This document shows positions 55,901 through 64,000 of a DNA stretch of 64,000 bases, piece by piece. The stretch spans positions 22,334,427-22,398,426 of the forward strand of contig OX031065.1 of assembly GCA_943736015.1 (NCBI GenBank), read 5' to 3'. Origin of the DNA: Tridacna crocea. Taxonomy: Eukaryota; Mollusca; Bivalvia; Cardiida; Cardiidae. The notes beneath the pieces were generated by a model that saw only the letters and a list, made by a program, of their open reading frames with translations, ran no database searches and had not been told where the DNA came from. The translations under genes and the position numbers were made by a program. Position 1 is the first letter of the stretch. Each line of letters begins with the position of its first letter.

Positions 55901-58668
55901 AGGAGAAGGGGTAGGGGCAGTAAGAATAGGAGAGTGGCAGAAGTACGAATAAGAGAAGAAGGAGATGAGAAGGAGGAGGAGGTGAATGAGGAAAACGAGG
56001 AGGAGGAGGCACCTCTGATAACACACATGAGCTCTCAGATGCATTGGCATATTTTTTTTTCTTTTGAAACACTTGTTCGAGTCCAAAATTTCTTTCATAT
56101 ATCCGATTAAAGTTGCAACGTATCTAATGTATGTACCTGATCTCCAACAGATATTGTGCAGTCTTGAACAGGGTCCACTGGATATTTTGCGTAAAGAACC
56201 AATCCGGCATAAACGAATAGTGTTGTCACTATGATACCTGCAGGTAGCTGTAGGTAAAGGGCGCTGAAATATTGATATCATGCCGAAGGATACTTTGAAA
56301 AATACAACTTGGCTTCATTTGTGCATTACTATCCCTTCCTTTGAGAGGGAAACATGAAACAAACTACATACAGAACAGAAACAACAACCCAACCAAAACC
56401 AATTTAGAACATAATACATGTAGCTGTAAATCAGAGCCCCAACCGTCTTGAACAGAGTGTTATACAAGTATATCGTCGGTTTACTTAAAGAAACCTCGTA
56501 ACTACAGCTTGTTTCCAGTTGTACTTACGATGTTTTTTAAGTAAGCCGACGATAAGTGTCAAACTTTTTATAATGAAATGGGGTCTGTGAAGTTGGCTCA
56601 ACGCTCAGTAATCGAAATTCAGCTCAACACCGGCCTTGTTGAGCCAGCTCGACATTCCATCTCAGTGAACAGCTCCACAGCAAAAAAACAGAATGATATA
56701 TGTCATAATCAAAGTCCGTTGATCAAGCTCAACATTCCGGCTCAACCGTCAGCTCATCAGTAAAAATACTTATACATATGTTTCGATCAATGTCCGTTGA
56801 TCCAGCTCGACATTCAAGCTCAACGGCCAGCTCAACAGCAAATATACGTAATATTATTATTATATATGTCAAAATCACAGTCTGTTAAGCCAGCTAGACA
56901 ATCCAGCTCAACCGCCAGCTTAACAGTAAAAATACTTATACAGATGTTTCGATCGATGGCAGTTGAACCAGCTCAACATTCCAGCTCAAAGGCCAGCTCA
57001 ACAGCAAAAATACATATATATATTCAAAATCAAAGTCCAGCTCAACCGCCAGCTCAACAGTAGAAATCCTTATTCATATGTTTCGATCAATGTCCGTTAG
57101 GCAAGCTCTACATTCAACCTCAACTGTCAGCTCAATAGCAAAACTACATTTATATGTCAAAATCAAAGTTCCTTGAGCCAGCTCAACATTCCAGCTCAAC
57201 CGCCAGCTCAACAGCACAAATACCTATGCATATGTTTCGATCAATGTCCATTGAGCCAGCTCGACATTTCTGTAAACGGCCAGCTCATCAGCTAAAATAT
57301 CCAAAAAATCTGTTGTTGTATTTCTGGACCGCAAAACCCACCCCTACAACCTTCACTCTACTACCGTAATTTATCCATACTTGTACCAAAAGAGACCAAG
57401 GTTACACATATATATGTCAAAATCAAAATCCGTTTTGCCAACTCCCCCGACATCCCAGCTCAACTGCCAGCTCAACAGTAAAAATACTTATAAATATATC
57501 TCGATCAATGTCCGTTGAGCCAGCTCGACATTCCAGGTCAACAGTTTCTGCCAGCTCAAAAATAATAACCAAAAAAAAAAAAGAAACTTATTCATATGTT
57601 TCGATCAATGTCCGTTGGGCAAGCTCGACATTCAAGTTCAGCGGCCAGTTCAACAGCAAAAATACATTTATAAGTCAAAAACGAAGTCCGTTGAGCCAGC
57701 TCGACATTCCAACTCAACCGCCATCTCAACAGTAAAAATACTAATACACATATTTCGAGCAATGTCCGTTGAGCTAGCTCGACATTCCAGACCAATAGCC
57801 AGCTCAACAGAAAAATGTATATAAATATGTCAAAAGAAAAGTTCGTAGAGCCTCTCAACATTTCAGCTCAATCGCCAGCTCAACAGCAAAAATACTAGAT
57901 ACATGTCCGTTTAGCTAGCTCGACATTTTAAGCTCAACTGCTAGCTCAACAGTAAAAATTGTTATACACATGTTTCGATCAATGTCTGTTGAGCCAGCTC
58001 GACATTCCAGCTCAACCGCCAGATCAACAGTAAAAATACTTAAGCATATGTTTCAAGCTCGACAGTCCAGCGCAACCACCAGCTCCACAGTGAAAATTCT
58101 TATACATATGTTTCAATCAATGTCTGTTGAGCCAGCTGGACATTCCAGCTTAACAGCCAGCTCTACAGCAAAAATACATATATATGTTAAAGTCAAAGTC
58201 CGTTGAGCCAGCTTTATAAGGACCTTATGAAAAGGTGGCTGTTAAACTCCCCTTTTATGTTCAACCCCGCTTTTCAAGATACTCTAGAAATACATGTATT
58301 TACTGTTATGCTTTAAGAATGTTTGTAACAAAACAGACTATCACAAGTTTTCCAAGAACCATACATAATTGGAACAATTTACTTCTGATATTGTCATCCT
58401 TTCAGGACCTATGGTCAATCATGCCATTAGCTGGATTAAGCATGTCTCACCAAAAGCATAGATTGCTCTGTTTTTAACTTCTTAACATTACTTCCTTCTT
58501 TCTTTTACAAACATTTTTTATCTTATTCTTTATAAACTTTCTTGTTGGTTGACACGCAGAGTCTACATCCTTACAAGGAGTTTGAATAAAAATAAAAAAA
58601 AAAAAGACAGACAGGCAGACGGACAAACTGAGGGACGGACAGACGGACGGATAGATAGATAGATAGAC

Positions 58669-58700
<32 letters not shown>

Positions 58701-61700
58701 CTTGTAGCTGTGGCTGTAGTGAGGAGGTTTGGAAGCTTCACTGCCGATAAACTAAATTACTGTGTGTCTTGACAAATAGATATACAGACGATGTAAAGAA
58801 ACGCCTTATCAACATTTTTTATTTTTTGTAAATGCACACGGACTAAGCCTACACAACCCTTTAAATCTTAAGAGTATTTATACTGCTGTAAAGACCAAGC
58901 GAAAAAATAGTCTTATTCATTGAGGTAATCGCAAAAACCAATTTCAGAGGCATCAATGGTCCATGCAACTCTTGCGGTGACAAAAGTCTTCCCAAAACAA
59001 ATTTATTAACAAATCATGTTATAAAAGATCACAATGGCATCTTTAGCATGATAAAATACCCTTAAATTCATACATAATTATTATAAGCATAAGATGCATT
59101 AAAGCGATTTTTTTTCATTTTTGTGTCACTATGGTTTAATTGTTAATTGACAAAGACCGTGAAAAATAAGGCATCGGTTTAATGAATCTGTTGAGCTGGC
59201 GGTTGAGCTGGAATGTCGAGTTGGCTCAACGGACTTTGATTTTGACATATGTACATGTATGTATTTTTGCTGTTGATCTGGCGCTTGCGCTGGAATGTCG
59301 AGCTGGTTCAACGGACACTGATCGAAACATTTGTATAAGTATTTTTACTATTCAGCTGGCGGTTGAGCTGGAATGTCGGGCTTGCTCAGCAGAAATGAAT
59401 CTTGAATTTTTGCTGCTGAGCTGGCGGTTGAGCTTGAATGTCGAGTTGTCTCAACGGATTTTGATTTTGACAAATATATGTATTTTTTCTGTTGTGCTGA
59501 CCGTTGAGCTTGAATGTCGAGCTGGCTCAACAGACTTTGATTTTGACATATGTATATATGTATTTTTGCTGTTGAGCTAGTGGTTGAGCTGGAATATCGA
59601 GCTGGCTCAACGGATATTGATTGAAAAATGTATATGTATTTTTACTGTGGAGCTGGCAGTTAAGCTGGAATGTCGAGTTGGCTCAACGGACTTTGTTTTT
59701 GACATATATATGTATTTCCCACAGTTGAGCTGGCTGTTGAGCTGAATGTCGAGCAGGCTCAAAGGACAAAGATCGAAACATATGTACGAATATTTTTCCG
59801 GTTGAGCTGGTGGTTTAGATGGAATGTCGAGCTGGCTCAACGGACATCGATCGAAATATATGTATAAGTATCTTAACTGTTGAGATGGCGGTTTAGCTGG
59901 GACGTTGAACTGGCTCAACGGACTCTGATTCTGACATATACACGTTTGTATTTTTGCTGTTGAGCTGGCGGTTGAGCTGTAATTTCGAGGCATATGTATA
60001 TGTATTTGTATACTGTTGAGCTTTGCGGTTGAGCTGGAATTATGAGCTGGCTCGACGGACTTTGATTTTGACATATATATGTAATTTTGCTGTTGAGCTG
60101 GTGTTTAAGTTTGAATGTTGAGCTGGATCATCGGACATTGATCGAAATATATGTATGAGTATTTTTCCTGTTAAGCTGGAATGTTGAGCTCGCGAAACGG
60201 ACTTTGATTTTGACAGATATATGTATTTTTGCTGTTGAGCTGGTGTTTGAGTTTGAATGTGGAGCTTGCTCAACCTACATTGATCGAAATATATGTATAA
60301 GTATTTTAAATGTTGAGCTTGCGGTTAAGCTGGGACGTTGAACTGGCTCAAGGGACTTTGATTCTAACATTATATAACACATATATATTTTTGCTCTTGA
60401 GCTGGCGGTTGAGCTGTAATTTCGAAGCATATGTATAAGTATTTGTACTGTTGAGCTTGCGGTTGACCTGGAATGTCGAGCTTGCTCGACGGACTTTGAT
60501 TTTGACATATATATGTATTTGTGCTGTTGAGCTGGTGTTTGAGCTTGAATGTCGAACTGCATCAACGGACATTGATCGAAACACATGTATAAGTATTTTT
60601 ACTGTTGAGCTGGTGGTTGAGCTGGAATGTCGAGCTGGCTCAATGGACGTTGAGCCAACTTCACGGACACAATGAAGTGACACTGATAAATTGTGAAGAA
60701 ATACTAGTTAATTTAAATGCGCTAAGAAATTAAAACTGATAATAACTGATCATCCATCACACTTTCCGTATATTATCTTTCAAAAGCTAAGATGTGCAGT
60801 CATCTTCACTGACCAACATTGAATAAAATATATTTTTGAGTTTTGTAACATTTTTTTAACGATCAGTATGTCACTGATTAAGCCTATAAAGCACAAATAA
60901 AACAAATCAGACTAGGAAGGCGGAAGCGCCTCGTTTCGGTATTGAAAGGCCAAGATTCGACCAAAGTAAACAATGTGAGTGTTAGAATTTAAATACAATT
61001 CAGCCTGAATCTTGTCTTACAATGTTAAAAGTATGAAATCTTTGATAACGTTATGTTTTACTAGAGTAAGCCAATGGTTAAGAGTGTACAAACAAGATAG
61101 ACAAACACTGCAAATTTTAACGTAGTTTTGAAATCTAAAACTTAAACTCATTTTAACACGCGCATAGTTTACTTTTTGCCTCCACGTAGAAAGGTTGCTG
61201 ACGCATCCGGCATTTTGATAGAAATACTGCAGTCTCAGATGTTATATAACTTCAAAAGAACCCCAACATGTTGCCTTGCCAATCTTGACATTTAGAAAAT
61301 TCACCAGTTGCGACAAGTTCTGGCCAGGTCAGTCTGCGCGAATTGCACAGGCTGACCTGGTCGATACTTTTTGCAAATACATTAAGATCCCTTTTCACAG
61401 AACATTGCTCATTCATATTCAAGCCTCGAAATCTACTCACATTTGTGCTTTTCGGACCGACTCCATACTCAAATAACGCTGAATCATGGCTTGGTTCCCG
61501 CCATAAACTGTCAACGTGGTCAACCCGCCTCCAATAACCAGGGTCCAGAATGTATGGCGTTCCAGAGGGTTTGGATCGAAGCTGTAAGAAAACAAATAAC
61601 CGTTTTCTTGACTTCACTGTTCAATTTAGGTATGTAGCCGGGTACAGGTATTTGGTGATATATCGTGCGGCCGTATCGGTTCGGTAGCTCAGTTGGTTAG

Positions 61701-63906
61701 AGTGCAGGAACGGTATTCCTGAGGCCCTGGGTTCGAATCCCGGTCGTGCCGAGATATACTTTTCACCACCTGTTATATTTGGCGCCCACCGTAAATAACC
61801 CACGATATGGATGGCTACTGCTTAGGCACCTCGAGAACGTTTCACAATGTTTCTCTTTCTCCAGAATTCGGGACGAATTCTTAATTTGGAAGGGGTATGT
61901 GTACCCGGGTCCAGGTTTTTGGTGATATATCGTGTGGCCGTATCGACAAATATAAAAGGTGGTGAAAAATATATCGCGGCACGACCGGGATTCGAACCCA
62001 GGGCCTCAGGAATACCGTTCCTGCACTCTAACCAACTGAGCCACCGAACCACATGTCGATACGGCTGCACGATTTATCACCAAATACCTGTACCCGGCTA
62101 CATATATTTTCGAAAAACAAAATACTCCTATTTATTGAGGTAATCGCAAAAACGACGGCTTTTCTTGTGACCAGTAAACCCTATTTAGGTCCCAACTCTC
62201 AGCACTGGTCGTTCGAGAACGTTCATGAGTGTACAATATCAGTTGTACGGTCAAGTGGCAGGGGACTTGGAAGCATGTTCAAGGCTATGGTGAATCACGT
62301 TGCCAGGACCCGAAGGCCGAGTTTTCATTTCACAATTGTCGTGAAAGACAAAAAGAAAAATCGGTTTCTTAGTCTAGGAATGATTCCATATCTGAGAATG
62401 GAAGGAAGGAGTACGAAAGATAAAACGATAAATTTTCAAAATTATAAATATATATGCACCTGTATATTACATTGATCTTAACTATTAATTACACCAAACA
62501 TTACAGTCTAGCAATATTTATTATTCCGTATTTCATAGAAAACAATTCAGTCCTCCTCATTGCTTCTCTGAAATTAAAAACAAAATGTCATTTTAGTAGG
62601 GCCAAATTTCATGGAACCAAAAGTGTCGTTTCGAGATGACACTTTACGTAAATGTCTCTTTTCGCGTTTGGCAGGCCAGTTATGAAAGAGTCGAAGTTAT
62701 TTGGTACAATTCTTCAGCAAGTATGATGATTTTTTTTTGTCTTAACATTAGAATCTGTAAGTCAAGAAAGAGTACGTAAAATAATACATATTTCTTATTT
62801 ACCCTAGTTAGTTTTACTTTTCTTCCTTTTTACCTCTCAAAATATGTCTCAGCAAATGTTTTTTTTTTCAAATATAATTGAATTTCTGCAAAATACTGAT
62901 GGTGATTGTTGTGATAGCTGTTTCAAGTATATGGACTAGCTTCGTTCAAACTTACTTATTATAAATCGATTGATAAACAAGTTTTTACAACTTATACTAA
63001 TCTTCTCGACTTGTTCCTGGGAATTTCACCAGCATTCTTGCCGAAGGGTTGGGCCAATGAAAAGTCCAAAATTTGACACCTATTCCAAGGTATCAAACTG
63101 GGTACCTTCTGATTACGAGGCCGACGCTCTATCCCACAACCCGGACACCAGGAACACTATGGATACCATCCACAGTATGGACTATGGCGTTTATCATACT
63201 ATAAAGAAATTTCTCTCGATCTGATCGGATAATATTCACCGAACATATTTCATGCACTGTGGTAAAACCAACGTAAAAGCAGTTTCCCTTTCGGGAGCCC
63301 CGTATACATGACCACAGTACAAACACAACATCCAAAATGTCGATCAAGATTAACATCAAGATTAAGTGCCAAGCTATACGTTTTAGCACGTATTACAAAG
63401 GTTTCAGTTACGTCAGTTCCGAGTGACGTCAGTTTTGATTGAATTTGAGTACTTGGGAGGGAAATTCTACTTCGCCAGCTTACTCAATTCTTTAAACCGA
63501 AAAAAAAAAAACACACATATAAAATGAACTTAACAAAGGTCTGAATGGTAAAACTTTGCAGTATACTAAATTCGTCAGGGTCAGGTAGCAGGGGACTTGG
63601 AAACTTGTTCGCGGCTGACGTGAATCATGTCGCCACGCGCCTTCGGCTGGGAGCGACATGATTTACCACAGCCGTGAACAAATTTCCAAATCGTCTGCTA
63701 CCTGACGGTACAACTAATAAAGTTCTACGTAAATAACCAATCACGACTTACTTCCAGACATCCAATCGGCTGTCGTTTCTCGCTTTTTCCCAAACAACGC
63801 TGAACCCTCCAACTTCTTCCGAACCCTTGATGAGGACAGCAATAAAACCACCGAGGATGATAATCATTTGAAATGTGTCTGTCCACATTACGGCCTTCAG
63901 TCCACC
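49865..63906 (-). CDS. SLC5-family sodium-coupled transporter, 3' part (9 exons)
   Basis: Joining nine exons gives 402 codons without a stop. The protein is a sodium/solute symporter (SSS fold) of the plasma membrane; by its motifs it is nearest to the sodium-coupled monocarboxylate branch (SLC5A8/SLC5A12-like), though iodide or vitamin carriers of the same branch cannot be excluded. Motifs in order: GGLKAVMWTDTFQ; HTFWTLVIGGG and YGGNQAMIQRYLS; DQLIPWLVMDVMG; LSTVSSGINA, the helix whose hydroxyl residues bind sodium in this family; LSIYGMIGGPLLGLF; a variable loop with one N-glycosylation sequon (NMT); and FYSLSYLWYSSF. Family proteins are ~600 residues, so about 190 N-terminal residues lie beyond the right edge. 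Exons are 89-200 bp and introns up to 5.2 kb, rich in MITEs and a foldback element. The terminal exon after 49865 was not identified. Every intron is GT-AG and every phase agrees. Confidence 0.92.
50150..50241 (-). pseudogene. Decayed copy (C) of SLC5 exon h
   Basis: The minus strand reads TTATCCTATCTGTGATACAG where the working exon has CTCTGGTAC, so Trp is replaced by TGA. It then follows the exon (FVVTVAI) before drifting. A weak donor (CAA/GTAAAT) survives. Identity to 50869-50975 is obvious over ~80 bases. Confidence 0.75.
50271..50350 (-). pseudogene. Decayed copy (B) of SLC5 exon h
   Basis: It keeps the helix in frame (LCYSSFVVTVIIVVAVTV), with Trp to Cys at the LWYSS motif. The donor is destroyed (the region corresponding to CTTACC on the plus strand reads TTTATT), and a stop follows after CITLE. 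The intron flank after the donor (GTGTCACGAGATAT) is also shared with the true exon, so the duplication included intron sequence. Confidence 0.75.
50385..50520. repeat. Hairpin repeat between exon h and its copies
   Basis: GATCGAAATATATTTAATCG and ATCGGTAATATTTTCACGAG are mirrored by CTCGTAAAAATATTACCGAT and ATAAATTTTGATC around TGGCGCAGCCA. Parts recur at 32170-32325. Confidence 0.75.
50869..50975 (-). CDS. SLC5 exon h
   Basis: Acceptor ATATTTCAG, donor ACTG/GTAAGT. The first base completes an Arg codon from the previous exon. It encodes GESSLDKFYSLSYLWYSSF and a very hydrophobic helix (AVTVVIVVAVAVSCLTG), a late transmembrane segment. Two relics of this exon lie 500-800 bases downstream. 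Confidence 0.92.
51107..51248. mobile_element. Family H palindromic MITE
   Basis: ACAGTAAGGTGGCAATGGGC at the left and CCCTTCCACCTGACTGT at the right. The inner CACTGCTGTGGTGAATCATG pairs with CATGATTAAGCACAGTCGTG. Sister copies: 62232-62340 (partial) and 63573-63714. Confidence 0.78.
51250..52325 (-). other. SLC5 intron, otherwise unassigned
   Basis: No exon or element hallmark was seen. A short direct duplication (CCAAACAATTCTGGGTTTA / CCAAACAAATCTGGGTTTA) lies at about 51747-51790. Confidence 0.5.
52329..52528 (-). CDS. SLC5 exon g
   Basis: It starts after AACAATAAG and ends at CAG/GTACCC, a weak donor accepted because it alone keeps the frame into exon h (AG plus A gives Arg). It encodes GALIGLLTGLGMSSWITVGA, a helix, then a Cys- and Thr-rich loop with a possible N-glycan at NMT. 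The frame stays open another 70 bases past the donor, which would add unrelated residues. Confidence 0.88.
53217..53445. mobile_element. Family A MITE in an SLC5 intron
   Basis: TCAACCCATCACCACACAAT and AATGGTAAAGAGTTAA ends; hairpin GAGAAAACGCTGGTAACCAG with one mismatch to its partner arm. Confidence 0.87.
53835..53992 (-). CDS. SLC5 exon f
   Basis: Acceptor CATTTTCAG, donor TGG/GTAAGT. It encodes FLSGAMTIGIAFVAELFG, then LSIYGMIGGPLLGLFICAMF and IPMVNEW. The GMIGGPLLGLF motif is among the most diagnostic of the SLC5 family. Confidence 0.95.
54337..54464 (-). CDS. SLC5 exon e
   Basis: Acceptor TTTTCTCAG, donor ATTG/GTACCT. It encodes TVSSGINAVALVFMSDIVQP and the loop ending ATILSKII. The Ser/Thr cluster at its start belongs to the sodium-site helix. 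The single trailing G joins CC of exon f to give Ala. Confidence 0.94.
54843..54931 (-). CDS. SLC5 exon d
   Basis: Acceptor ATCTTACAG, donor CTGAG/GTTGGT. It encodes LIPWLVMDVMGDAKGFPGLL and LACIFSASL; the pattern L-I/M-P-x-x-V-M-D ... G-x-P-G-L is typical of SLC5. Confidence 0.94.
55378..56010. repeat. ~630 bp purine-rich (AG) tract in an SLC5 intron
   Basis: The plus strand is overwhelmingly A and G, in irregular AGGAG, AGCAG and AGAAG words. Opposite frames read Ser, Leu, Cys and Pro strings. It borders exon c at 56137 on one side. No gene is called. Confidence 0.85.
56137..56263 (-). CDS. SLC5 exon c
   Basis: Acceptor AATATTTCAG, donor CAG/GTACAT. It encodes ALYLQLPAGIIVTTLFVYAG and LVLYAKYPVDPVQD, ending GDQ. 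The leading C completes Ile with exon b. Confidence 0.94.
56474..56553. mobile_element. Family E palindrome beside the foldback element
   Basis: CGTCGGTTTACTTAAAGAAA is mirrored by TTTTTTAAGTAAGCCGACG. It lies 18 bases left of the foldback's target duplication. Confidence 0.85.
56572..56580. repeat. Left target-site duplication of the foldback element
   Basis: AATGAAATG here against AATGAAGTG at 60671-60679: nine bases, one mismatch. Confidence 0.75.
58216..58605 (+). pseudogene. LINE 3'-end fragment inside the foldback element
   Basis: A frame at 58235-58477 ends with VTKQTITSFPRTIHNWNNL, matching the S-F-F-P-R-T-I-x-x-W-N-x-L motif near the C-terminus of CR1/L2-like LINE proteins. About 100 bases of 3' sequence follow, ending TTTGAATAAAAATAAAAAAA, a retrotransposon-like A-rich tail. 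Everything upstream of the C-terminus is absent. Confidence 0.7.
58595..58705. repeat. GACA/GACG and GATA microsatellite
   Basis: Follows the A-rich tail: GACGGACAGACGGACGG, then (GATA)n to about 58700. Confidence 0.92.
60671..60679. repeat. Right target-site duplication of the foldback element
   Basis: AATGAAGTG, partner of 56572-56580. Confidence 0.75.
60680..61285 (-). other. SLC5 intron, unassigned
   Basis: AT-rich, with no exon or element recognised between the foldback and the family D copy. Confidence 0.5.
61290..61411. mobile_element. Family D MITE core, next to SLC5 exon b
   Basis: GGCCAGGTCAGTCTGCGCG, AATTGCACAGGCTGACCTGG and AAATACATTAAGATCCCTTT. It ends about 30 bases from the exon's donor. 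Confidence 0.72.
61441..61581 (-). CDS. SLC5 exon b
   Basis: Acceptor TTTCTTACAG, donor AAAT/GTGAGT. It encodes FDPNPLERHTFWTLVIGGG, then YGGNQAMIQRYLS and MESVRKAQ. These match the highly conserved F-D-P-x-P-x-x-R-H-T-F-W-T and G-x-N-Q-x-x-x-Q-R-Y segments. Confidence 0.96.
61629..62106. mobile_element. Inverted pair of tRNA-like SINE heads
   Basis: 61681-61752 (plus) reads GGTAGCTCAGTTGGTTAGAG, then GGGTTCGAATCCCGG, a full tRNA-like fold: D arm, CAGGA/TCCTG anticodon stem, T arm. The anticodon loop (ACGGTAT) lacks T33, so I do not call a working tRNA. 61977-62047 is the inverted copy. Flanks GTGATATATCGTGCGGCCGT and GTACAGGTATTTGGTGATAT are also mirrored, so arms of ~155 bp face each other across ~165 bp. 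Confidence 0.8.
62232..62340. mobile_element. Family H MITE, right side lost
   Basis: TACGGTCAAGTGGCAGGGGA, CTTGGAAGCATGTTC and ATGGTGAATCACGTTGCC match the left half of 63573-63714. Confidence 0.7.
62345..62980 (-). other. SLC5 intron, largely unassigned
   Basis: Only a short family C right-end relic (GTTTCGAGATGACACTTTAC, near 62625-62672) is recognised. Confidence 0.5.
62985..63235 (-). mobile_element. Probable SINE with Thr-like tRNA head
   Basis: On the minus strand 63145-63091 reads GGGATAGAGCGTCGGCCTCG, then TAATCAGAAGGTACCCAGTT and TGATACC. The loop CTCGTAA would give anticodon CGT (Thr), but the D and T arms are degraded. Boundaries and target duplications were not resolved. Confidence 0.5.
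63573..63714. mobile_element. Family H palindromic MITE, complete
   Basis: GTCAGGTAGCAGGGGACTTG at the left and CGTCTGCTACCTGACGGTAC at the right. The inner CGTGAATCATGTCGCC is mirrored by GAGCGACATGATTTACC around CTTCGGC. Confidence 0.82.
63752..63906 (-). CDS. SLC5 exon a (first visible)
   Basis: Acceptor TTTCAATTCAG, donor GGAA/GTAAGT. It encodes GGLKAVMWTDTFQMIIILGG and a helix, ending DSRLDVW. It enters in phase 0, so at least one more coding exon lies past the right edge. Confidence 0.95.
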
Positions 63907-64000
63907 CTGAATTGAAATACAGTCGAGGGGCACTCTGGGAAAAGGTTGCTTCATACCTCTCCATGGTCCATGGTACAAAGCAAGTTATCACATACTTATG

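Larger units (their letters stand above)
56581..60670. mobile_element. Foldback-like element with opposed tandem arrays
   Basis: The 4090 bp unit begins GGGTCTGTGAAGTTGGCTCA and ends TGAGCCAACTTCACGGACAC; the two ends are inverted with two mismatches over 23 bases. The left arm (56581-58215) is a tandem array of ~80-bp units built on GTTGAGCCAGCTCGACATTC and CCAGCTCAACAG. Two unit types alternate, one with CATATGTTTCGATCAATGTC and one with ATATGTCAAAATCAAAGTCC. The right arm (59186-60670) is the same array inverted. A ~970 bp middle holds a LINE remnant and a GATA microsatellite. The layout matches foldback (FB-like) transposons: long inverted repeats made of tandem units. No transposase frame was seen. 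It lies in the intron between SLC5 exons c and b. Confidence 0.85.

Noticed and set aside
55626..56281. Minus-strand frames of ~150-175 codons
   Set aside because: Most of the length is the purine-rich tract. Only the part at 56137-56263 is a real exon, and in a different frame.
56578..60683. Many 60-155 codon frames reading SVEPARHSSSTASS-type repeats
   Set aside because: They translate the foldback's tandem arrays in arbitrary frames on both strands; there are no start, splice or domain signals.
61681..61752. tRNA gene
   Set aside because: It folds like a tRNA, but the anticodon loop lacks T33, the acceptor stem is imperfect, and it sits in a mirrored SINE-like context.

Overview
The window looks like nuclear DNA of a repeat-rich invertebrate, most likely a bivalve mollusc. 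It has GT-AG introns several kb long, tRNA-derived SINEs, LINE fragments, and a very high density of short palindromic transposons. From memory the palindromic families resemble those of Dreissena mussels. That is recollection, not a search result.

Only two protein-coding loci can be supported, both on the minus strand. (1) At 676-12886 lies a TLC-domain (TRAM/LAG1/CLN8 fold) membrane protein. Its large 3' exon (676-1804) is secure; its proposed first exon (12705-12886) is tentative and lies across a ~10.9 kb intron full of MITEs. (2) At 49865-63906 lies the C-terminal two thirds of a sodium-coupled solute carrier of the SLC5 family, closest in look to the monocarboxylate transporters. It was rebuilt as nine exons whose phases all agree and sum to exactly 402 codons. 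The 5' exons lie beyond the right edge and the last coding exon was not found.

The remainder is mobile and repetitive DNA. Two unrelated hairpin families with TTAA ends (A/B and F) are scattered throughout and fit non-autonomous piggyBac-type elements. Further palindromic families are C (~269 bp), D (GTCAGCCTGCGC core), E (~77 bp near-perfect palindrome), G (~200 bp with paired inverted CCAAT motifs), H and I. SINEs with tRNA-like heads occur at 15.8, 19.4, 41.1, 43, 61.7 and 63.1 kb, two of them with target-site duplications. LINE 3'-end remnants occur at 31.7-32.1 and 58.2-58.6 kb. Tandem arrays include a 2.1 kb 27-bp minisatellite (5.3-7.4 kb), a second 27-bp array (35.7-36.3 kb) and a 50-bp array (40.2-41.0 kb).

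The two most striking structures are a 4.09 kb foldback-like element (56581-60670) inside an SLC5 intron, and two decayed copies of an SLC5 exon (50.15-50.35 kb). The foldback element has matching ends, a 9-bp target duplication with one mismatch, and two oppositely oriented tandem arrays. Two TTAA elements sit in readable empty-site contexts, which supports their insertion mechanism. No rRNA, CRISPR or prokaryotic features are present.
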